Below, one piece after another: positions 15,900-24,304 of a stretch of 64,000 bases of DNA (position 1 is the stretch's first letter; each line of letters begins with the position of its first letter). Both the position numbers and the translations under genes were made by a program. The stretch spans positions 3,038,001 to 3,102,000 of the forward strand of contig NZ_CP129238.1 of NCBI RefSeq assembly GCF_030413595.1, in the 5' to 3' direction. The notes under the pieces were generated by a model that saw only the letters and a list, made by a program, of their open reading frames with translations, was not told the DNA's origin and made no database searches. This stretch comes from Planococcus liqunii (GTDB taxonomy: Bacteria; Bacillota; Bacilli; Bacillales_A; Planococcaceae).

Positions 15900-18800
15900 T
15901 TATTTGGTTTGATTGATAGTGGCTTCGCCTTTGTTTCCAGCAGCATCGGTGATGATGACTTTGACTTTGTCAGCTGCTGGGTTGAAATTTTGGATATTGA
16001 GGGTAAATGTCCCATTTTGCTTTAATGTGAATGGAACCGCTTTTTGGGCTTTGCCATTTTTGGTAACGACGAAGCTTGCTTTCAGTTTGCTGTTCAAGTC
16101 GAATGGCAAGCCGAACCGGGCAAGTTCAGTGTTATAGACGAGGTACATGTCTTCCACTTTGCCGCTCAGTTTGGCACCTGTGAGTGTGGCTTTGATGATT
16201 GGATCCGTGTTTTTTACAACGACCGGGTAAATATTGGCACCGACAAAGGGTGGGTTGTTAGATGCCGGGATGCCAAGGAAATCGAATGAGTACAGGCCAT
16301 CCGGAATGGTGGTTTCCGGTGCACCTGTCCATGGGCGGTATTTGCCCGTTATCGGAATGGCGACCTTCCCGGCTTTCATCGTTTGCGCGGAATGGATATA
16401 GCCGATGTAGCCGTCTTCAAAGCCGCCGCTTCTCGGATTCATGATGTTCCAAATTTCCAATGAGTTTTTCGCCAAGTTGCCCGTCAAGTTAAAACGATAT
16501 TCGGCTTTGTCATTCACACCATCTCCATCAAACGACAGATCTAACACCGTCATGGCAGGTGTTTGCAGTTCCGTGATAAATTCACCGCTCAAATCTGCAG
16601 CGAACGGCAATGACATCGCGGTGGCACCGTTTGAAATACGGATGTACCCGATGATTTCATCTCCGTAGACCGCTCCTGCATTTTTGGATGCGGTCAACGT
16701 AACGTTCAATAGTTGCTCACCTTTTAAAGTGAAGGCCGGTTTGTCCACGGTAAGTTTAGCGTTCCCGGCTGTTTTCTTCACCTGGATGCTCACTTTGTAA
16801 TTGCCGCCTTTTCCGGTGATGTCTTTTACCCGGATTTGTTTGGCAACTGAAATGTTTTTAGTGCGAATCGGCTGCGGCCCGAATGTAACGGATCCTTTTA
16901 AGTTATTGATTTGGGTGCCGCTTTGATTCTGTACGGCCTTGTCGAGTGAATACGCCATTGCTTGCGGATGAACTGCTGCAAAAGCTTGGACACGGCCAGC
17001 ACCTTGGGCGAAAACATCGTATTTTGTGGTATCTAGCACTTTTGCCGAGTTGGCCAGCGCCACTTTGATGTCAAACGGCGTCCAGTTTGGATGTGCTTGT
17101 TTTATCAAAGCCGCGATTCCTGCGATATGCGGCGAGGCCATTGATGTGCCGGATTCCCGGACGTAAGCTTTGCGGTAATCGGCTTTTGGAAATTCCGATT
17201 TGTACATGGGTTTCGCCGACATGATGTTCATGCCCGGTGCCACAATGTCCGGTTTGATATCGAAGTTTGGCGTCGTCGGCCCACTGGAACTTGTTTCAGA
17301 AATGGCATCTCCTGCAGTAGTGGTCGTCTTGATGGCGCTAAAACTGACGCTCCCTTTCGATTTGGCAAGTTCACGGCGCAAAGCTTCACCGTCTGCCCGA
17401 GACAAATCGAATGCCGGAATAAAATCAAAGGCATCGCCGAAGAACACATTCGCCGGCCCTTCTCCTTCCGGGGCATTTCGAAGGTTATGGATCAGGATCG
17501 CTTTTGCCCCTTTTGCTTTGGCGGTTTTGATTTTATTGGTATATGGGATTTCCCCGCGCGCAACCAGTACAACTTTGCCTTTCACATCTTTTCCTTTGTA
17601 ATCCGCTTCAGCTCCTGCACCAGATATGGTGACAAGTTCTGTAGAACCCGCAAGTTTTGCAGCGGTGTCCTGATTGAGTTCGGTCGCCATCAAGTTATGG
17701 ACTTTCGCGAGTTTGTATTTGCCGACCGTAGCGTTGATCATTCCGCTATGATGGGCTTCCGGAATGGTCGAATTGCCGACAGCGATTGCCAGTCTGGATG
17801 TAGCAGGAGTTCCGATTGAGCTGCGGAATAATCCATTGTTCCCCGCTGCAGATACCGCCACTGTTCCCGCGAGCATGGCATTGTTCAGCGCAAAGGACAT
17901 GGACTCGGCTTCAGAAGTTCCATAACCGCCAAGCGATAAATTGATGACATCCATATCCTGGACGACAGCTTCTTCAATTCCTGCGATGATGCTGGAGAAT
18001 TCACCGCCGGTGTATGCGCCGAGGACGCGGTAAGCATACAAATCCACTTTCGGTGCTATCCCTTTAAAACCGAAATCATTGGCACCAGTTGCTGCAAGAA
18101 TACCCGCAACATGGGTTCCGTGTGTGGTCGCAAATGTTCCGCCAAAATCATTGACTGCAGGCAGATGCGGCGGCCGTTCAGATGGCTTGGTTTCGGATGG
18201 ATCATTTTTTGCACGCGGTTTCGCGTAATTGACGGTATTTGGCACAAAGTTCTTGCCGCCTTTATAAATGCCCTTGAATTCGGGATGATCTGGATCGATG
18301 CCCGTATCAAGGACTGCCACTTTGACGCCTTTGCCGTTCAATCCTTCTGCCCATAATTTATCGATTCCTAGAAAAGTGGTACTCGCTTTGAACTTCGCAA
18401 TGGCACTCGGCTTGACTTGATCTGCTGCTTCCGGAATGGCATCGACGTGGACGTCCGGCTCGATCAAGGTGACGCCTTCGATTTGGAGCAGCTTTTTCAA
18501 ATCCCCTGCTTTTACTTTGGCGGAGAAACCGTTTAAGACGGTGCTGTAGGAAAATCCTTTTGTTACGTTGAGCTTTTTCTGCTGAATTTGGCTCGAAACT
18601 GTGGCTTGTTGGCTAATCGCTGCCACTTTTGCTTCTTTCACTTTGGCAGTGGTTACCGTCTTCCCTTGTGCCGCCAGTATTCCCTGTTCGAGAGCAGCCG
18701 GCCGATTGGATAAATGCACAATGACTCCCACTTCTTGGTTGGCAGGTAATTTCTGTAAATCCGGATGAATTTTCGGTTTGCCTTTAAGCAGTTCGGTTTG

Positions 18801-18968
18801 TTCAGCAATCGCGGAGCGAATCAGAAACTGGCTTTCGTCTTGAGCAGGTTTAACTGGGCTCGTGTCTTTGGCATAACTTGAAGCAGGAAACGGAAACAGC
18901 AAAGCTACAATCATCACCATGGCTAATAAGGTACTTGCAAACTTCCAAAACCGCTTTTTCTCCACCAT
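15900..18968 (-). CDS. Secreted subtilisin-like (S8) serine protease, Vpr-like, with PA domain
   Basis: 1022 aa: signal peptide (to ~33), inhibitor I9-type propeptide (~80-175), S8 catalytic domain with Asp221 (VAVLDTGID), His283 (THGTHVAG) and Ser609 (SGTSMASPH), and a protease-associated insert between His and Ser (KTAKAKGAKAILIHN). After the catalytic domain come beta-sandwich regions and a C-terminal Ig-like end. It resembles B. subtilis Vpr but is longer. It is expected to degrade extracellular protein or process surface proteins. RBS GGAGGAAG before ATG. Its own terminator follows. Confidence 0.92.
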   Translation of the reverse strand: MVEKKRFWKFASTLLAMVMIVALLFPFPASSYAKDTSPVKPAQDESQFLIRSAIAEQTELLKGKPKIHPDLQKLPANQEVGVIVHLSNRPAALEQGILAAQGKTVTTAKVKEAKVAAISQQATVSSQIQQKKLNVTKGFSYSTVLNGFSAKVKAGDLKKLLQIEGVTLIEPDVHVDAIPEAADQVKPSAIAKFKASTTFLGIDKLWAEGLNGKGVKVAVLDTGIDPDHPEFKGIYKGGKNFVPNTVNYAKPRAKNDPSETKPSERPPHLPAVNDFGGTFATTHGTHVAGILAATGANDFGFKGIAPKVDLYAYRVLGAYTGGEFSSIIAGIEEAVVQDMDVINLSLGGYGTSEAESMSFALNNAMLAGTVAVSAAGNNGLFRSSIGTPATSRLAIAVGNSTIPEAHHSGMINATVGKYKLAKVHNLMATELNQDTAAKLAGSTELVTISGAGAEADYKGKDVKGKVVLVARGEIPYTNKIKTAKAKGAKAILIHNLRNAPEGEGPANVFFGDAFDFIPAFDLSRADGEALRRELAKSKGSVSFSAIKTTTTAGDAISETSSSGPTTPNFDIKPDIVAPGMNIMSAKPMYKSEFPKADYRKAYVRESGTSMASPHIAGIAALIKQAHPNWTPFDIKVALANSAKVLDTTKYDVFAQGAGRVQAFAAVHPQAMAYSLDKAVQNQSGTQINNLKGSVTFGPQPIRTKNISVAKQIRVKDITGKGGNYKVSIQVKKTAGNAKLTVDKPAFTLKGEQLLNVTLTASKNAGAVYGDEIIGYIRISNGATAMSLPFAADLSGEFITELQTPAMTVLDLSFDGDGVNDKAEYRFNLTGNLAKNSLEIWNIMNPRSGGFEDGYIGYIHSAQTMKAGKVAIPITGKYRPWTGAPETTIPDGLYSFDFLGIPASNNPPFVGANIYPVVVKNTDPIIKATLTGAKLSGKVEDMYLVYNTELARFGLPFDLNSKLKASFVVTKNGKAQKAVPFTLKQNGTFTLNIQNFNPAADKVKVIITDAAGNKGEATINQTK

Positions 18969-19210
18969 CAGCTTCCTCCCTTACATGCATTATGTATTTT
19001 CTGAATTACCAGATAGTTAGATTTTATCATGTATTTTTCTTATTTCACCCCCTTTTGATAAAAAATTACCATTTTTATTTTATGGAAGGAAACTTTGTTC
19101 GAAGTTGATGGAGTGATTACCTGGAAAAGCCCATTTACTTTTTATGTGAATGTGAAGAGAAGCTCTGCTTTTTGCAGAACAAAATTGTTCAAATCCTTAT
19201 CCGGTTTTTT

Positions 19211-19294
19211 CGCATTTTAATCGATGTGTTTTCGCTTTCTATAAAAGTTATTTCAATCTCTATTCATGCTTCTCGATTTTCTATCGATGTTTGC
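19211..19294. repeat. Four-unit 21-bp-phased array with a different core, locus F
   Basis: Four consecutive 21-bp units begin at 19211, 19232, 19253 and 19274. They share a pattern near TCGNTTTCTATCGATGT (units end ATCGATG, ATAAAAG, ATTCATG, ATCGATG), so the period matches loci A-E while the core differs. In one plus frame they read as seven-residue repeats (SLSIKVI, SISIHAS, RFSIDVC). No GCTTTTCGC hairpin is adjacent; a short TCTGC/GCAGA hairpin lies just upstream. The 18969-19359 gap shows no gene. Confidence 0.6.
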
Positions 19295-19315
19295 TCCCAC
19301 ACTCTGTTTCCATAC

Positions 19316-19350
19316 AAAAAAGCCTGGAGTGCCAGACTCCAGGCTTTTCG
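19316..19350 (-). terminator. Terminator of the 1414-aa subtilase gene
   Basis: AAAGCCTGGAGT pairs with ACTCCAGGCTTT around a short loop; on the minus strand it runs into TTTTTGTATG. Confidence 0.88.
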
Positions 19351-19359
19351 GATTTCTTC

Positions 19360-22300
19360 TTATTTAACGGTTAACTTAATTGTTGTTTCATTGCCGTTAT
19401 ATGTCACGGTAATGACTGTTGTGCCTTTTTTCTTGGCAGTGATTTGGCCATTTTTCACTTCAGCGATGTCACTGTCTGCTACTTTAAATTCCGCTTTTTT
19501 CGTGACGTCTTGCTTCACGGGGCGGTTATTGCCTGTCGTTGTAGTTTGCGTTACTTTGATCGCGGCTTTTCTGCCTTGCTTCACCGATAGGTCATCGTTG
19601 TTGACAGACAGAGTTGTCACCGTTACCGGTTCTTTTACAGTTACACTGATGACGACTTTATCGTTGCCATATGAAACCGTAATGGTAGTTGTGCCCGCTT
19701 TTTTCGCTGTAATTTTCCCTTTGTTCACAGTCAAAATGGCTGGGTCTGCAACTTGGTAAGTGGCTTTTAATGTAACATTTGTAGTTCGCTTGCTACCTCT
19801 AGGTGTAGTCTTTTCCTGAGTGACGGAAATTGTTTCGCTGTCTCCCACATATAAATTGAAGCTGTCTTTCTTCACTTTCAGCGTTGTGCCATCATCCGGT
19901 TCAGGAGCAGGCGCCGCTTCTTTCGTAATTGTGAATTTCGCTTCTGTGCGGTGTCCAGTCAAATCTTCAACAACCAAGACGTACTCGTTTGCGCCTACTT
20001 CAGTTACTGGCACTGTTGTCTTGATATCTTGATTGAAATTTGAGATGCCGTAAGTTGACAGTTCGTGTGCGTAAATCTCACTGTCATACAAGTAAGCACG
20101 AATCTGGTCAAAGTTGTCTTTCACATTGTAGGTGATTTCAACTTCTTTTGTATCCAAATCAACAGTTTTCGGTACATTCACTAAGGTGATTTCAGCAGCT
20201 TGTGTATCCACCATAATCTGGCGGCGGATTTCCATTTCGTTGCCGAACTCATCTACTGCTTTCACGCTTACGTATTGCGAACCGTCTTCAAACGTTAACG
20301 TATGTGTAAAGTTGGTGCCGTCAAATTGGGTTGCTGTTTCGCCGTTAATGGTTAAAGAAGCGATTTTCGAATCGTCTTCCACTCGGCCTTTCACGATTAC
20401 TTCTTTGCTGTTGTATGCAGACAGAACTTCTGGAGATTCAACAAAGATCACCGGTTCTTTTTCTTCTGCATCCGGAGTCGGCAAGCCCAATTCGACTTGG
20501 GTTTTATTGCCCGCGACATCGTAGAATACGGCTGTCAATTGATCGTCTTTGCCCAACTCTTGTGAAACCGTGAAGCTTGTGGTTGCTGGGGCAAGTGACT
20601 CGTCTTCTTTCGTCGCTTTGTCTTCCGTAAGTTCCGTGCCGTTTAAGAACACTTCCCAACGGTCTGCAGCTGTGTTATCCGTGAAGCTTGCGACTTCCAC
20701 GGTTTTCGTTTCTGCATTGAATGTTGCTTGTGCAACAGGCGCTGCTGTATCCACGATAACCGGGAATTCGATTGACTGCCATTCAGCTCCAGGGTAATCG
20801 ATTACCGCACGCACTTGAATCTGATAGTTGCCATCTTCAACTGCTTTGCCTGCGACTTTTCCATCCCAAGCAAAGTTGCGTGAAAGGATTACGTCTTCAG
20901 CGCTGTCGTAGTTTTTGCCCAATTCTTTTTCTGTCCGGATGGTGCGCAATTTCTTACCGGATTCATCCAATACATTTACTTCAAGTTCTTTGGCATTTCG
21001 GATCAACGAGAATACTGGCTGAACCGAATCTTGCTTGCCGTCGCCATTTGGTGAAAATGCAAATTTTGTCGGGTCAAATCCTTTAATATGCGTTCCACCG
21101 TTCAAGACGAACTCTTCATTATCGATAAGGTACGTTGATCCGTAGAACGTCATTGGATCCCATGCAAAATAATCAAAGATGTTTGCATCGTCCCATTCGC
21201 CGTTAAAGCCGAAGTACGGAACGACTAGTTCTGTGTTGCCTGTTACTTGTTCGTTTTCATCGGTCAACGTGATAAACCCGTCAACAAAATAGCCGTTTGT
21301 GAAGACCTTGTCCAATTCGGCATCGATTGCAGAAACGTCCACTGTTACCGGAATTTCCACAGTGCCGTTTGCCGGAACCGTTACCGTTTCAGGAGCATTA
21401 ATGGAGACAGCTTCCGAAACGTTCTGTGAACCGAATAAGTTTGGTGCAGTTACCATTAAACCGCCGCCACCGTCTGCCACTTCATCCACTTGCACGTTCA
21501 CATCCACTGCAAATTCTGCAGCTTCGTCTGAGTAGTTTTCAGCTGACAAAGTGAATGCGTATTTGTTGCCGGTGATTTCTTTCAATGCGACTTTGCCTTC
21601 GCCAGTCGCTTTGTTTGTCACCACTACGTCCGTTGAAAGAGCATCATGCAATTGCATCAATCCTGCACCTTGGCGGCGAGGTGAAACATATTGCCCTTCT
21701 CCAAATTCTACTGGGTTTGCTGTGTTCATCATGATGTTTTTCGCAAATTGAACGCGTTCTTTCCCTTCCAATCCAAGCTCTTCAATGCGTTGGAAAACAA
21801 GCGCAGTTCCGCCGGATACGTGTGGCGCTGCCATTGACGTACCGCTCATCAAGCCGTATCCATCATTGTTTAATGTAGAGAAAATGTTGCCGCCTGGCGC
21901 AGTAATTTCAGGTTTGAAATCCAAGTTTGGTGTTGGTCCCCAAGACGTGAAATCACTCATTTCGCCCGCTGTCGGGTTTTGAGTTTCTACATATTTACCA
22001 TCGAATGCAATTTTCACTTCTTGGCCGGCATCAAGTGCCGCTTTCATTGCCAAACCGTCTGCTTGAAGCGTAGACATGAATGGAATCGTAATAGCTGGAT
22101 CGGAAGCCATGCTGATGATGCCGGTCGTGTTGTTGTAAACAATCGCTCCAATGGCACCAGCTGCCTGCGCTGCTTTTCCTTTTTCAACGAAATTAATTTC
22201 ACCACGGGAAATCAATGCAAATTTTCCAGTGAAATCCTTGCCAGCAAAATCTTCCGGTTTCCCAAAGCCTGCATCGACAACTTCATAGTTCGCTGCCGGA

Positions 22301-23604
22301 AGATCACGTGGATCTTTGTCATTGGCCAGCATATACAAAGCATGTCCGGCTTCAGTGCCATTAAAGCTGTAACCGAAACTCATAGCTGTAATCATGTCGT
22401 TTTCAAATGAAGCCACACCAAACGAATCTTCTGACACACTTGGTGAGCCTGTTAAGCCATAGTCCTGGTTTTCTGCATAAGGGTAGAAGAACCCTGACCC
22501 GAACATATCCGAGTTACCTGCAGAAATGGAGACTAAAATTCCGTTATTTGTTGCACGTTCCACTGCCTGTTGTTCCGGATCTGTGGAATCCACGAATCCA
22601 GCAGTTGCACCAAGAGACATATTGATAACATCTGCTCCAAGCTTGATGGAATCATCAATTGCCTTAATATAGATATCCCCGTAAGTGGACGGGTAAAGCG
22701 GATCGTTTCCGAAAACTTTCAAAGCTAAAAGCTGCGCTTCTGGAGCCACACCTTTGATGCCGCCGTTTTCTTCATTTCCATTGGCGCCGACTGTTCCAGC
22801 CACGTGCATTCCGTGCATAGAAGCTTCCGGCCCAAGGTCAAGAATCGTGTTGTTGCCGTCCATGTAATTGTAGCCGAACGGCACTTTTGCTGTGTAGTAT
22901 TTCCCTGCTTCTAGTGAACCATCACCAAGCAATTCACTTACTTCTGCTTGTGTAATGTCGCCGGATGCATTGTCTGTTAAGATCATGTCTTTATGCGACG
23001 GGTCAATTCCGGTATCGATGACGCCGACAACCATGCCTTCGCCTTTATAGCCGTAATCGTTCCAGACTTGTTGCGCCTGAACCAATTCTTTTGAATACTT
23101 CATCTCTGGTTTTACTTCAGGACGTTCGTATTCAGTTGCTTCATATACCGCTTTAACGCCAGCTTGTGAAGCAATTTTCTCTGCTTGTCCTGCTTTTACA
23201 GTAGCTGAGAAGCCATTAAAGACCGTTGTGAAGTTTTCCAAATATGTAATGCCTGGCGCTACCACGTTCAGTCTTTTCTTAACGTTTTTCTGGTCAGTGG
23301 TCACTGCAGATTCCAAGCTGTCTTTCGTGGAATCAGGCAAATTTTTATATATTACCCCTTTGCGGGTCGCACTTTCAATCGCCGGCTCTTTTTGGAGTTC
23401 AACGATAATCCGAACTTCCTTGTTTGGATCTTCCGGATTTTCCAGTTGTTTAGGTACTTTCACGACTGGTTTTTTGATTTCCAGTGTCGGAACATTTTTG
23501 GCCGATTGGTTTGCTGCCGACACTCCGGCAACGCCAAATGCTGCCGAGCTGAATGTCAACGTAACAACAAGTGCTGACACAACTATAGAACGAATTCTAC
23601 TCAA
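19360..23604 (-). CDS. Secreted lactocepin-like S8 protease with C-terminal BIG2-type repeats (duplicate copy 1)
   Basis: 1414 aa, TTG start behind GAGGGGG. Signal peptide (~1-31), I9-like propeptide (~60-170), catalytic domain with VGVIDTGID, MHGMHVAGT and SGTSMAAPH. The His motif has Met where subtilisins have Thr, as in lactocepin/Vpr-type enzymes. A PA domain lies between His and Ser. Fn3-like and Ig-like domains follow (FSPNGDGKQDS, VDTAAP), and the C-terminus carries two ~85-residue BIG2-like repeats (GKITAKKAGTTTITVSY, GQITAKKKGTTVITVTY). A closely similar gene lies directly upstream at 24.3-28 kb and lacks these last repeats. Confidence 0.92.
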   Translation of the reverse strand: MSRIRSIVVSALVVTLTFSSAAFGVAGVSAANQSAKNVPTLEIKKPVVKVPKQLENPEDPNKEVRIIVELQKEPAIESATRKGVIYKNLPDSTKDSLESAVTTDQKNVKKRLNVVAPGITYLENFTTVFNGFSATVKAGQAEKIASQAGVKAVYEATEYERPEVKPEMKYSKELVQAQQVWNDYGYKGEGMVVGVIDTGIDPSHKDMILTDNASGDITQAEVSELLGDGSLEAGKYYTAKVPFGYNYMDGNNTILDLGPEASMHGMHVAGTVGANGNEENGGIKGVAPEAQLLALKVFGNDPLYPSTYGDIYIKAIDDSIKLGADVINMSLGATAGFVDSTDPEQQAVERATNNGILVSISAGNSDMFGSGFFYPYAENQDYGLTGSPSVSEDSFGVASFENDMITAMSFGYSFNGTEAGHALYMLANDKDPRDLPAANYEVVDAGFGKPEDFAGKDFTGKFALISRGEINFVEKGKAAQAAGAIGAIVYNNTTGIISMASDPAITIPFMSTLQADGLAMKAALDAGQEVKIAFDGKYVETQNPTAGEMSDFTSWGPTPNLDFKPEITAPGGNIFSTLNNDGYGLMSGTSMAAPHVSGGTALVFQRIEELGLEGKERVQFAKNIMMNTANPVEFGEGQYVSPRRQGAGLMQLHDALSTDVVVTNKATGEGKVALKEITGNKYAFTLSAENYSDEAAEFAVDVNVQVDEVADGGGGLMVTAPNLFGSQNVSEAVSINAPETVTVPANGTVEIPVTVDVSAIDAELDKVFTNGYFVDGFITLTDENEQVTGNTELVVPYFGFNGEWDDANIFDYFAWDPMTFYGSTYLIDNEEFVLNGGTHIKGFDPTKFAFSPNGDGKQDSVQPVFSLIRNAKELEVNVLDESGKKLRTIRTEKELGKNYDSAEDVILSRNFAWDGKVAGKAVEDGNYQIQVRAVIDYPGAEWQSIEFPVIVDTAAPVAQATFNAETKTVEVASFTDNTAADRWEVFLNGTELTEDKATKEDESLAPATTSFTVSQELGKDDQLTAVFYDVAGNKTQVELGLPTPDAEEKEPVIFVESPEVLSAYNSKEVIVKGRVEDDSKIASLTINGETATQFDGTNFTHTLTFEDGSQYVSVKAVDEFGNEMEIRRQIMVDTQAAEITLVNVPKTVDLDTKEVEITYNVKDNFDQIRAYLYDSEIYAHELSTYGISNFNQDIKTTVPVTEVGANEYVLVVEDLTGHRTEAKFTITKEAAPAPEPDDGTTLKVKKDSFNLYVGDSETISVTQEKTTPRGSKRTTNVTLKATYQVADPAILTVNKGKITAKKAGTTTITVSYGNDKVVISVTVKEPVTVTTLSVNNDDLSVKQGRKAAIKVTQTTTTGNNRPVKQDVTKKAEFKVADSDIAEVKNGQITAKKKGTTVITVTYNGNETTIKLTVK

Positions 23605-24020
23605 AATTTTTCCCCCTCTTGAATTTTTTGCTAAATAAATTTAGCAACATAACAAATTTACCATATTGTATAAATATTCTAACTAGTCTGATGTGATTAT
23701 TTGTATGCATTTGTTTGTAAAGTTTTGTCAGTCTATAGGAATAATTTGATTTAATATTTAGAAAGTTTGTAAAGGACCGCTTTTTTTAAGGAAACTAAGG
23801 TAAACGATAAGCCCGGTTCCATAGAAGTGGTAAAGCACCAAGCTGCTGGATGAAGTGGTTTGAACCACGTATAGCGAAGCTTTGAGAAATTAATGAATGA
23901 TGCAGGTGGGGAAAAGAAGGATGCATTTGCCCATTTGTAAAACGCAATACCGGGCCGCATATGCCTCAGCTTTCCGCTTTCAGCAATAAGCCATATAAGA
24001 GATTGAAGTTTACTCTTAAT
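23605..24020. other. Gene-poor gap between duplicated subtilase genes
   Basis: The first ~110 bp is the AT-rich upstream region of the 1414-aa protease gene. The remainder has higher G+C, includes a small palindrome (GTGGTT TG AACCAC) near 23860 and a degenerate form of the GCTTTTCGC hairpin near 23970. No reading frame has a ribosome binding site or recognisable protein. Confidence 0.5.
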
Positions 24021-24240
24021 ATCGGGGAACTCAGGGACTGAAATGGGAAATTCACTTCCCCCCCTTTAAGGACCTAGATGCCCAGCTTTTCGCTTTCAGC
24101 GAAAAGCGATAAAAGAAATTTAAAGGTGGCTCCGAGTATCGGGAAACTCATGCAGATAATGGAGAAACTCGGAGCGAGTATCGGGAAACTCACACGCCCA
24201 ATCGTGAAACTCAAGGCCAGAATAGGGAAACTCCCTCCTC
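24020..24240. repeat. 21-bp-phased array in opposite orientation, locus C
   Basis: Cores read ATCGGGAAACTC, ATGGAGAAACTC, ATCGTGAAACTC and ATAGGGAAACTC (reverse complement of the locus A type), at 21-bp steps from about 24137 to 24235, with two degenerate units near 24025-24060. A perfect hairpin GCTTTTCGC/GCGAAAAGC (loop TTTCA) lies at 24085-24107. The antisense/sense heptad here reads SIGKL and PIVKL. Confidence 0.85.
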
Positions 24241-24255
24241 CTCTCCATAACCAAC

Positions 24256-24292
24256 AAAAAAAAGCGTTCGATCAGTTTCCTGATCGAACGCC
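24256..24292 (-). terminator. Terminator of the 1231-aa subtilase gene
   Basis: GCGTTCGATCAG pairs perfectly with CTGATCGAACGC around TTTC; on the minus strand it is followed by TTTTTTTTG. Confidence 0.92.
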
Positions 24293-24304
24293 ATTCTAAT
24301 TCTA

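Noticed and set aside
23751..23960. 69-codon minus-strand frame between the duplicated proteases
   Set aside because: No ribosome site or signal; composition resembles non-coding sequence.
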